Assembly: GCA_011524755.1 (NCBI GenBank)
Contig: WTJR01000110.1
Span: 1-7,018, forward strand
Length of the DNA stretch: 7,018 nucleotides
Origin: Halieaceae bacterium
GTDB lineage: Bacteria; Pseudomonadota; Gammaproteobacteria; Pseudomonadales; Halieaceae
Direction: 5' to 3'
A program made the position numbers and the translations under genes. The notes beneath the pieces are model-generated. The model searched no databases. It saw only the letters and a program-made list of their open reading frames with translations, and had not been told where the DNA came from. Below, one piece after another: positions 1 through 5,660 of this stretch (the stretch's first letter is position 1; every line of letters starts with the position of its first letter).

Positions 1-291
1 CCCGAATTGAAAGATCGCGTTTTTCGCTGGACCTGGCAGTCCGTGATTATCATCGGTGTTCTATTCGCCAGCTTAAGCGTAAAACCGCTGCAACTGATTC
101 TGCTGGCGCAAATAGCGAATGGTGCGCTTCTACCCATTATCGCAATCTTCATACTGTGGGTTTCGAACGACAAAACGCTGCTCGGCGAGTGCTCAAATAA
201 CGTGGTCCAGAACCTTCTGGGGTGCCTGGTAGTGGGCATCACACTCGTGCTTGGCTCACGCAGTATCTTGCTAGCAGTAGGATGGCTCTGA
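1..291 (+). CDS. NRAMP-family divalent metal-ion transporter, C-terminal fragment (5' end outside window)
   Basis: The reading frame is open from the first base (Pro-Glu-Leu-Lys...) to the TGA at 289-291, so this is the last 96 residues of a longer protein and the TTG at position 7 is not a real start. The fragment is strongly hydrophobic, with about three membrane segments (roughly residues 14-28, 30-54 and 70-94). The segment around residues 36-45 (AQIANGALLP), followed by a long helix, a short loop and a Leu-Gly near residue 61, resembles the last helices of NRAMP (MntH/SLC11-like) proton-coupled Mn/Fe transporters, as does the conserved Asn that follows. Its stop lies 1 bp before pxpA, so the two are probably co-transcribed. 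NRAMP-like genes recur next to pxpABC (for example ycsG in B. subtilis), which supports the call. The metal-binding motif of helix 1 lies outside the window, so the substrate cannot be judged. Another helical transporter is possible but less likely. Confidence 0.72.
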   Translation, partial: PELKDRVFRWTWQSVIIIGVLFASLSVKPLQLILLAQIANGALLPIIAIFILWVSNDKTLLGECSNNVVQNLLGCLVVGITLVLGSRSILLAVGWL

Positions 292-292
292 G

Positions 293-1051
293 ATGTCACG
301 GCACATCGATTTGAATTGCGACATGGGTGAGGGTGAAACGGAGGCCAGTGCTGCGCTCGATCGCGAACTGATGCAATTTATTAGTAGCTGTTCCATCGCG
401 TGTGGCGGGCATGCCGGTTCTGAGCACAGCATGAGACAGACTGCGGCGTCAGCACTGAATGCCGGTCTGCGAATTGGCGCGCACCCATCCTATCCAGATC
501 GAGAAAACTTCGGTCGCCAGTCAATGTCGATTTCAGAAAGCGCACTGTCCGCAGCGATAACCGAGCAGACCGCTGCACTCAAAGCCATTGTGACTGAGCT
601 AGGTGGCGAACTGAGCTTCGTCAAACCTCACGGGGCGCTCTACAACGATATGGCGAGAGATGCTGAGCTGACATCACTCGTCGTGACGACCATTAAAGCG
701 TTTGATCCGACGCTGAAAATTATGGGGCTAGCTGGGAGTCATTGCAGCGCAATCTGTGAGGATCTGGCTATGCCATTTCTTGGCGAGGCATTTGCCGATC
801 GACGATATACCGATGACGGCCAGCTGAGTCCGCGATCTCAGGATGGCGCTGTGATTACCGAGCCTGAGACAGCGGTAGAGCAAATCATGTCTATCGTTGA
901 GCAGGCGCGAGTCGAATCTATTAACGGTAAGTGGCTACCACTGCAAGCTCAAAGCATTTGCGTCCACAGCGATACACCGGGTGCGTTAGAGCACCTAACG
1001 CTCATCAGTAACCACCTGATCTCCCGCGGTCTCACCATCGACGCAACATGA
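293..1051 (+). CDS. pxpA: 5-oxoprolinase subunit A (LamB/YcsF family)
   Basis: PxpA is one of three subunits of the cytoplasmic prokaryotic 5-oxoprolinase, which hydrolyses 5-oxo-L-proline to L-glutamate with ATP. At 252 residues it has the usual family length. Family motifs appear in order: DLNCDMGEGE (6-15), ACGGHAG (36-42), GAHPSYPD (62-69) followed by ENFGR, VKPHGALYN (110-118), GEAFADRRY (164-172), LSPRSQDGA (178-186) and ICVHSDTP (222-229). Two positions differ from the form I recall as common: HAGD is HAGS (Ser43), and the late HGD is HSD (Ser226). The ATG lies 1 bp after the upstream stop, with an AGGA about 10 nt upstream inside the transporter gene, which suggests translational coupling. 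Its stop overlaps the pxpB start (ATGA). Identity is clear from the motifs and from pxpB and pxpC following directly. Confidence 0.96.
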   Translation: MSRHIDLNCDMGEGETEASAALDRELMQFISSCSIACGGHAGSEHSMRQTAASALNAGLRIGAHPSYPDRENFGRQSMSISESALSAAITEQTAALKAIVTELGGELSFVKPHGALYNDMARDAELTSLVVTTIKAFDPTLKIMGLAGSHCSAICEDLAMPFLGEAFADRRYTDDGQLSPRSQDGAVITEPETAVEQIMSIVEQARVESINGKWLPLQAQSICVHSDTPGALEHLTLISNHLISRGLTIDAT

Positions 1052-1782
1052 CCCTATCTCCCGCATTCAAGATGGCGATTCGACCCTTCGGTGATTCAGC
1101 CCTACTCGTCGATGTCGATGCCGGGAGCACCGATGCGTCAAGCGACATCGTGATGGCCCTGAATGCTCAACTCTCACGACAGCGTGCCCGCGGTATTACC
1201 CAAACGACGCCAAGCTACAACAGCCTACTCGTCTGTTTTGAGCCGGAGCGAATGCAACGCTCTACTCTGCAGGGCGAGATCCATGCCATCGCAGATACCA
1301 TCAACGTCAAAGACATACCAAAGGGAAATCAGTGGTCTTTACCGGCATGCTTCGACGCGCCCTACGCGCTCGACCGTGTCGCACTGGAGACGGAACTATC
1401 GCAAGACTGGCAGTCCATCGTTGATTGCTTTTGCGCAACGGAATATCGCGTGCATGCGGTTGGTTTTCTTCCGGGCTTTACTTACCTCGGGAATCTTCCA
1501 GACGCACTGCAATGCGACCGTCTGCGGGATCCGCGAGCAACGGTGCCTACATCATCGATTGCCATTGCCGGCACTCAAGCCGGCATTTATCCCTTCGACT
1601 CGCCGGGCGGATGGCGGATCATAGGTCGACTGCCCTTCACTGTCTTCCAAACTCAGGCTGACCCGCCAGCCCTATTTCAAGCTAACGATCGAATACGCTT
1701 TGAAGCCGTCACTCCCAAGGTATTCGAGGCGTTGGAACAACGACCCATCGCGTCAGTAATCAAGCAGGCGACCCGTCGATGA
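1048..1782 (+). CDS. pxpB: 5-oxoprolinase subunit B (KipI family)
   Basis: PxpB works with PxpC and PxpA in ATP-dependent opening of 5-oxoproline; the B. subtilis homologue KipI is also known as an inhibitor of the sporulation kinase KinA. The 244-residue protein shows the family layout: an N-terminal IRPFGDSALLVDVD (11-24), then the C-terminal cyclophilin-like domain with RVHAVGFLPGFTYLG (134-148), DPRATVP (161-167), IAIAGTQAGIYP (171-182) and the signature SPGGWRIIGR (185-194). The position usually seen as GSV before the IAG motif is SSI here. The chosen ATG overlaps the pxpA stop as ATGA and has no Shine-Dalgarno sequence, so it probably depends on termination-reinitiation. A second in-frame ATG at 1072 (Met9) sits closer to the conserved domain and could be the true start. 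The stop overlaps the start of pxpC, again as ATGA. Confidence 0.95.
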   Translation: MTLSPAFKMAIRPFGDSALLVDVDAGSTDASSDIVMALNAQLSRQRARGITQTTPSYNSLLVCFEPERMQRSTLQGEIHAIADTINVKDIPKGNQWSLPACFDAPYALDRVALETELSQDWQSIVDCFCATEYRVHAVGFLPGFTYLGNLPDALQCDRLRDPRATVPTSSIAIAGTQAGIYPFDSPGGWRIIGRLPFTVFQTQADPPALFQANDRIRFEAVTPKVFEALEQRPIASVIKQATRR

Positions 1783-2645
1783 AGCTCCAGTTCATCACCA
1801 GCGGCTTAAGAACCACTACTCAAGATTTGGGGCGGCCCGGCTATACGCATATGGGCGTACCCATTGGAGGTGCGCTCGATAGAAGTGCCATGCGATACGC
1901 GAATCATTTAGTGGGGAACGCCCTCGCCGCGCCGGTTTTGGAGGTCACTCTGTCCGGACCGCATTTACACTGCCTTGAAGCCGGACGAGTTGCGCTTGTC
2001 GGAAGCGGTTTTGATCTGCTGCTTAATGGTGACCCGCAGCCTGCGCTACTTCCAATCTCGGTAAACCCGGGAGACGAGCTCATCATCAAGTCATCCGGCA
2101 ACGGATGTCGCGCCTACCTCTCGGTCTCAGGCGAGTGGCATGCTAAGCGTTGGTTAGGAAGCGCAAGCGCTCTCAGGATCGGAAGTCATGAGCTAGTGCC
2201 AGGCGCAGTCTGGACTCGTGGCGATGTTCTAGAGACACAAGATAGGTCGGTCAAACCGTGGCCGTCCACGCTGCTTCCGCCTGAACCTCCCAGCAATATG
2301 ATCAAGGTGTCACCAGGCCCTGAGTACGAGTGGCTGGACGATCATGGCCGATCGCAGCTCCTGTCCAAGCGCATCCGAGTAATCGATCCGTCGAACCGGG
2401 TTGGTTTGCGCACCGATACCCAAATCCAATTGCGCGAGGATAAGCGTCGCATTGAAATGGTGTCGTCGGGTGTTCAGCCCGGAACCGTCCAACTCACCCA
2501 TGGTGGGCAGGCGATCATTCTGATGCGAGATGGGCAAACCATCGGTGGCTATCCACGCGTGTTGCAATGCGCAAGCCAGTCGCTAGACCAGCTCGCGCAC
2601 CTAAAAGTCGGTGATGAATTGATACTCAGTTTGATCGATAGCTGA
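1779..2645 (+). CDS. pxpC: 5-oxoprolinase subunit C (KipA family, biotin-dependent carboxyltransferase-like)
   Basis: PxpC is the third 5-oxoprolinase subunit and is related to the urea amidolyase/carboxyltransferase fold. Motifs across the 288 residues include GLRTTTQDLGRPGY (9-22), GALDRSAMRYANHLVGN (31-47), LEVTLSGP (54-61), RAYLSVSG (111-118), KVSPGPEYEWL (176-186), SNRVGLR (205-211), MVSSGVQPGTVQL (227-239) and DGQTIGGYPR (251-260). The last corresponds to the family signature usually written DAQTTGGYP. Length is toward the short end of the family but no domain is missing. The start overlaps the pxpB stop by four bases, with a weak AGG about 11 nt upstream. This is the last gene of the operon. 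Only 7 bp separate its stop from that of the convergent DUF3604 gene, and I see no hairpin terminator between them. Confidence 0.95.
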   Translation: MKLQFITSGLRTTTQDLGRPGYTHMGVPIGGALDRSAMRYANHLVGNALAAPVLEVTLSGPHLHCLEAGRVALVGSGFDLLLNGDPQPALLPISVNPGDELIIKSSGNGCRAYLSVSGEWHAKRWLGSASALRIGSHELVPGAVWTRGDVLETQDRSVKPWPSTLLPPEPPSNMIKVSPGPEYEWLDDHGRSQLLSKRIRVIDPSNRVGLRTDTQIQLREDKRRIEMVSSGVQPGTVQLTHGGQAIILMRDGQTIGGYPRVLQCASQSLDQLAHLKVGDELILSLIDS

Positions 2646-2652
2646 GGCGCTA

Positions 2653-4827
2653 TTAATCACCCGGAATGATGTTGATGGGCGAGGACCACGCTCGCTCTTG
2701 CAGCGTTTTTGCCAAGTCTGGCCGAGGCTCTACTCCAGCGCGAATAGCGTCCCACGTCGACCATCGACAGGTGGGATTCTCTATGACACGTGCGTAATAG
2801 AAGGCGCGAGCGTCTGGGTCAAATTCCGGATCACTCCATAGCGCTGACAGCTGAGCATCTCCTGTCTCCGGGTTGATCGCACAACTTGAGATGTCTACAC
2901 GCGCTCCGTTGTCAGGGCAACGCTTGGTTTCAGGATCAACCGCAGCGCCTTTGGCACAGGCAACATCAATAACGTCTTCGTGTGTCTCACCCGTTTCATC
3001 TACCCAGCCCTTGATGACTTGCAAACGCTGCAGCGGAGCACTGGATGGATCAGCTGACGCCATGACCAAGAATTTCGGTGCGCTATCGCCTGCGTCTGTG
3101 AGTAGAAGATCCGCTCCCATGGTGACGCCGGCCTCATACGCTCGGTCAATCCCATCTGGCGAGGCCATCATCGACTCCTCGAGTTCAGCTCCAGCGAAGA
3201 AACGTATTTGAATACGCGGACCTGAGGTTGCGAATACCTCTTTTCGTCTGAACGCGGCATACAGTGAATCTCGGGTGTTCTCTTCCGCCCAAGCTGCCGC
3301 GAGTCCCGATGCACCAAAGGTAGGCGTAGCACCATTGATGTAGACCTCGCCGTTTATCTTCGAGTATCCGGCACCACCGCGCGGCGATGGGTTAGTCACG
3401 GCAAGTACACGACTTCCCCAGTAAAAGGTTTGCGCATCCAGCCCTGTGTAGGGAACCGAGCCGCGTTGAACGGCCTCGCTCGACAGCAGACCCAACTTAG
3501 AGACGTAGTTATCCTCTTCAATAGCAGCCGCACCCGAGTGGGTGTCACTCGAGCCGATGAAACCGAACTTGTAAGGGTTTTCACCGCCCGCTTGCTCAAT
3601 GGCGAGTCCGTTGAGTAATGCTTCGCGAGCATAGGACCCATTAACCGCACTCAAGGCATTGGTTGCCACTCGATAGGGCATGATTTCAAAGCCCGCAAAC
3701 TCATCGCGGGTAGATAAAAGTGGGTGGGTCTCGGAGGTGCCTTTTACCTGAGTGATTTCGACAACGGGTTCGTTGCGCATGCGCTGTTCGGCGTAGGCGT
3801 CATCCAAAGGATCGCCTGCCCAATCTTCCAGCTTGAACATTTGGCCATTCGAGCCGTTCGAGTTGTGTGGAATAGACAGACTCTCCACACCCATCGCTCG
3901 CAAATCATCCATCCAGTCCCACAAGTCCTCAGGATTCACCGAGTGAAAACGCGAAAACGGCTCTCTGGGCAAACGATCACTGCCCTTGAAGATCACATTA
4001 CGGTGTAGGTTGCCCATGTCCTGTGTCGACGCCGTGTATTCGTAGGCGACGAACGTCGTGAAGTTTCCCGGATCATTATGCTCATCCGCGGCGGCAATGA
4101 TGTCCTCCCATGCAGACCGGATAACACCAAGAACCTCATCCCGTTCAATCTCACCTGATCGAATACTCCCCACGGCACTGGGCAGGAAATTAGCGAAGGT
4201 CCCGAGCCGCTTAATCATGCTGAAAAAATCGGTGTCGTAGTTATGCGGATCATTCAGCCCGTGATACGGCGCGGCAAAATCATTTTTAGAAAACTCGGTG
4301 ACGGTCTCGGCCGATGCTTTCGCCAATCCGAGAAACATTGCATGGTCAGTCACCGCATAAAAATCGAGTGGCCGTGACAACTGCATATCGAAACCGCCAG
4401 GGTTGGTGATGGCCTCCCCCTTGGCGAAGCGATACGCGTCATAGGGTGTCGCCTGTGTCCCCATGGCATAACCATCGAAGGAGTACTCGGTGTGGACGTG
4501 TAAGTCACCGTAAAACGCCGTTCGGCCCTGAGGTGCTGGGGTATCGGCTTCGGCAGTCGCGGTTTCGTCGAGACCGCCTCGCTCAAGCAAGACAGTGTCC
4601 GCGTCAAACACGCTGGCCATCCAGTTTCCCGTGGGATCCTGATCGATCAATAGCTGATCGATCTCAGCTGTACTGGCGATAACATCGGGGTTGTTATGGA
4701 CATCCGCCATTGCGCTGAAAGCCTCGCTCGACTGCTCTACGGGCTCACCGGAGCAAGCGGCTAATCCACCCATTGCGATTAACAGCGCAAGCTTCTTCGA
4801 AGAAATACCATCAAGACAATTCAACAT
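2653..4827 (-). CDS. DUF3604 domain-containing lipoprotein (PHP-like metal-binding, function unknown)
   Basis: The 724-residue product begins with a lipoprotein signal: Lys11-Lys12, a hydrophobic stretch to about residue 22, then lipobox Leu-Ala-Ala-Cys with Cys25 as the predicted lipidated residue. It is therefore exported and membrane-anchored. After a low-complexity, acidic linker (about 26-100) the DUF3604 domain runs to near the C-terminus. Motifs resembling PHP-type metal sites are visible: GDLHVHTEYSFDG (107-119), AVTDHA (158-163), IPHNSNGSNG (319-328), E357, and GSSDTHSG (425-432). The end, RAWSSPI near 712-718, is typical of the family. Four Cys in the C-terminal part (624, 637, 649, 687) could form two disulfides, consistent with export. 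The family is widespread in marine proteobacteria and has no established activity that I know of; a metallohydrolase role is inferred from the His/Asp motifs. The start has a good AGAGG nine bases upstream. Confidence 0.93.
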   Translation of the reverse strand: MLNCLDGISSKKLALLIAMGGLAACSGEPVEQSSEAFSAMADVHNNPDVIASTAEIDQLLIDQDPTGNWMASVFDADTVLLERGGLDETATAEADTPAPQGRTAFYGDLHVHTEYSFDGYAMGTQATPYDAYRFAKGEAITNPGGFDMQLSRPLDFYAVTDHAMFLGLAKASAETVTEFSKNDFAAPYHGLNDPHNYDTDFFSMIKRLGTFANFLPSAVGSIRSGEIERDEVLGVIRSAWEDIIAAADEHNDPGNFTTFVAYEYTASTQDMGNLHRNVIFKGSDRLPREPFSRFHSVNPEDLWDWMDDLRAMGVESLSIPHNSNGSNGQMFKLEDWAGDPLDDAYAEQRMRNEPVVEITQVKGTSETHPLLSTRDEFAGFEIMPYRVATNALSAVNGSYAREALLNGLAIEQAGGENPYKFGFIGSSDTHSGAAAIEEDNYVSKLGLLSSEAVQRGSVPYTGLDAQTFYWGSRVLAVTNPSPRGGAGYSKINGEVYINGATPTFGASGLAAAWAEENTRDSLYAAFRRKEVFATSGPRIQIRFFAGAELEESMMASPDGIDRAYEAGVTMGADLLLTDAGDSAPKFLVMASADPSSAPLQRLQVIKGWVDETGETHEDVIDVACAKGAAVDPETKRCPDNGARVDISSCAINPETGDAQLSALWSDPEFDPDARAFYYARVIENPTCRWSTWDAIRAGVEPRPDLAKTLQERAWSSPINIIPGD

Positions 4828-4836
4828 GTTTTGTAA

Positions 4837-4841
4837 CCTCT
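4837..4841 (-). promoter_or_regulatory. Shine-Dalgarno site of the DUF3604 gene
   Basis: On the minus strand the bases read AGAGG, followed by a 9-nt AT-rich spacer and the ATG at 4827-4825. This fixes the lipoprotein start, and the lipoprotein signal peptide begins exactly there. Confidence 0.6.
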
Positions 4842-4859
4842 AGGGCGATACGCGTGGTT

Positions 4860-4888
4860 GTTATTGTTAGCGTTCCAGCATAAATCAA
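4860..4888 (-). promoter_or_regulatory. Candidate sigma-70 promoter for the DUF3604 gene
   Basis: On the minus strand TTGATT (4888-4883) and AATAAC (4865-4860) are separated by 17 bp. Each matches the -35 or -10 consensus at four of six positions. Transcription would begin near 4853, giving a leader of about 26 nt that includes the Shine-Dalgarno site. This is pattern matching only; a transcript reading through from the PPOX gene upstream on the same strand is an alternative. Confidence 0.35.
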
Positions 4889-4911
4889 ATCGGATGCCAG
4901 AACACCTTTAG

Positions 4912-4986
4912 CCCGATTTACCCCAGCCCGACTTGCCTCAACGAGAGTTACTCCAGCGAGAGTTACTCCAGCAAGCCTTGCTCAAA
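4912..4986. repeat. Five tandem, degenerate 15-bp units
   Basis: Five consecutive 15-bp units fill this stretch: 4912-4926, 4927-4941, 4942-4956, 4957-4971 and 4972-4986. Units three and four are identical (cgagagttactccag). The others share the skeleton of a 5' C-rich or CGA start, a central TT and a CTCAA/CCCAG end. The array lies between the stop of the PPOX gene and the promoter region of the DUF3604 gene. Read on the minus strand in phase with the PPOX gene, it gives residues AGVTL, AGVTL, VEASR and AGVNR, but no start codon precedes them. It could be a regulatory repeat, a remnant of a pentapeptide-repeat coding sequence, or a chance slippage product. Confidence 0.7.
4970..4982. repeat. 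13-bp perfect inverted repeat at the edge of the 15-bp array
   Basis: AGCAAG-C-CTTGCT is a perfect 6-bp palindrome around a single central base. A one-base loop cannot fold as an RNA hairpin and no T-run follows, so it is not a usable terminator as written. It could be a protein-binding site or simply a product of the overlapping repeat units. Confidence 0.4.
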
Positions 4987-5020
4987 GTGGGGGTGTAGCG
5001 ATAAGAGCAGCACCGACGGG

Positions 5021-5584
5021 TTAAGGGTTGATCGACACCTCTGTCCAACCCGAGGCCGTCAAATCTGAGAGCGTGCGTCGCTGTATTTTGGCAAGCACAA
5101 GATGATCAACCCGCTGCGGGCTGCACTCAATGACAACAAACGTTTCCGGGGGATGCGTCGTGATCTCTAGCGACTGGCCTTCCCCTGACGGAAGCCCCGG
5201 CTCGGGCCAAAAAAACTGTGCTTTTGCAGCGTCCGACAATCCCTTCCAGAGTGCATCACGGTGCAAGTCCGTATCTGCCCCGGGGCTATGCGTCACCGCG
5301 CTACATTGCAATCGAAACTGCTCTCGAGTCTGGGTGAAATACCAACTCACCTCCACATCAGGACACTGCGCTAGCTCTTTCACTTTTTCGCTTCGCGCAT
5401 CCGTAATGATAAAAAACGAGGCTTCGGAAGGTGAGAATCCGCGAAAAACGACCATCCTCACCCGAGGCTTACCGTCTAGCCCGAGCGTCGCAAATTGCAC
5501 ATAGCGATTATGGGCATCACGACGATTACCACGAATTGCGCGCTTGAGTTGTTGGAGCCACACGGGCGTCTCAGCCTCAGTCAT
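5021..5584 (-). CDS. FMN-binding PPOX-type flavoprotein (pyridoxamine 5'-phosphate oxidase-like, Alr4036 family)
   Basis: The 187-residue product is a single FMN-binding split-barrel domain. Visible signatures (numbered from the start chosen here) are WLQQLKRAIRGNRRDAHNRYVQFATL from about residue 9, the FMN-contacting RVRMVVFRGF (about 41-50), TDARSEKVKEL (about 61-71), SWYFTQTREQFRLQC (about 79-93), then FFWPEPG and the late VDHLVL. The family resembles pyridoxamine phosphate oxidase, but members generally lack a proven vitamin B6 role, so pdxH is not assigned. The frame extends upstream to an ATG at 5662, which would add 26 residues. I prefer the ATG at 5582-5584 because homologues begin just before the conserved Trp, the extra residues look unstructured, and a GGA lies about 10 nt upstream. 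It is divergent from the serine hydrolase and in tandem with the DUF3604 gene 193 bp downstream. The product is likely cytoplasmic. Confidence 0.88.
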   Translation of the reverse strand: MTEAETPVWLQQLKRAIRGNRRDAHNRYVQFATLGLDGKPRVRMVVFRGFSPSEASFFIITDARSEKVKELAQCPDVEVSWYFTQTREQFRLQCSAVTHSPGADTDLHRDALWKGLSDAAKAQFFWPEPGLPSGEGQSLEITTHPPETFVVIECSPQRVDHLVLAKIQRRTLSDLTASGWTEVSINP

Positions 5585-5660
5585 GCCATCACTATCCGAA
5601 TTAAGGTTGTATGGCAGTAAACTAACGCATTCTTTTGAGTCTTTAACGAGATAAATACGC
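5585..5660. other. Short divergent intergenic region between the PPOX and serine hydrolase genes
   Basis: This AT-richer 76-bp gap must hold the promoters of both divergent genes unless they lie inside coding sequence. I see no -35/-10 pair that matches the consensus convincingly on either strand. An ACGAG about 8-12 nt before the ATG at 5661 is a weak Shine-Dalgarno candidate for the hydrolase. The palindrome GCATGC at 5659-5664 places an ATG on both strands, so the longer PPOX frame would begin overlapping the hydrolase start by two bases. Confidence 0.45.

Noticed and set aside
1163..1624. 153-residue open frame on the plus strand inside pxpB
   Set aside because: It lies wholly within pxpB in another frame, has no recognisable motif, and its composition is what shifted coding sequence gives.
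2873..3211. 112-residue plus-strand open frame antisense to the DUF3604 gene
   Set aside because: Ser/Ala-rich shadow of the real gene. The minus-strand frame carries a signal peptide and conserved motifs.
4970..4982. Inverted repeat as a Rho-independent terminator for the PPOX gene
   Set aside because: A one-base loop cannot form a hairpin, and there is no T-run on the minus strand after it.
4912..4986. Repeat array as a CRISPR
   Set aside because: Units are only 15 bp, directly abutting, without spacers, and no cas genes are present.
5130..5504. 124-residue plus-strand open frame antisense to the PPOX gene
   Set aside because: The minus-strand frame carries clear FMN-binding motifs. The plus-strand product shows no family signature.
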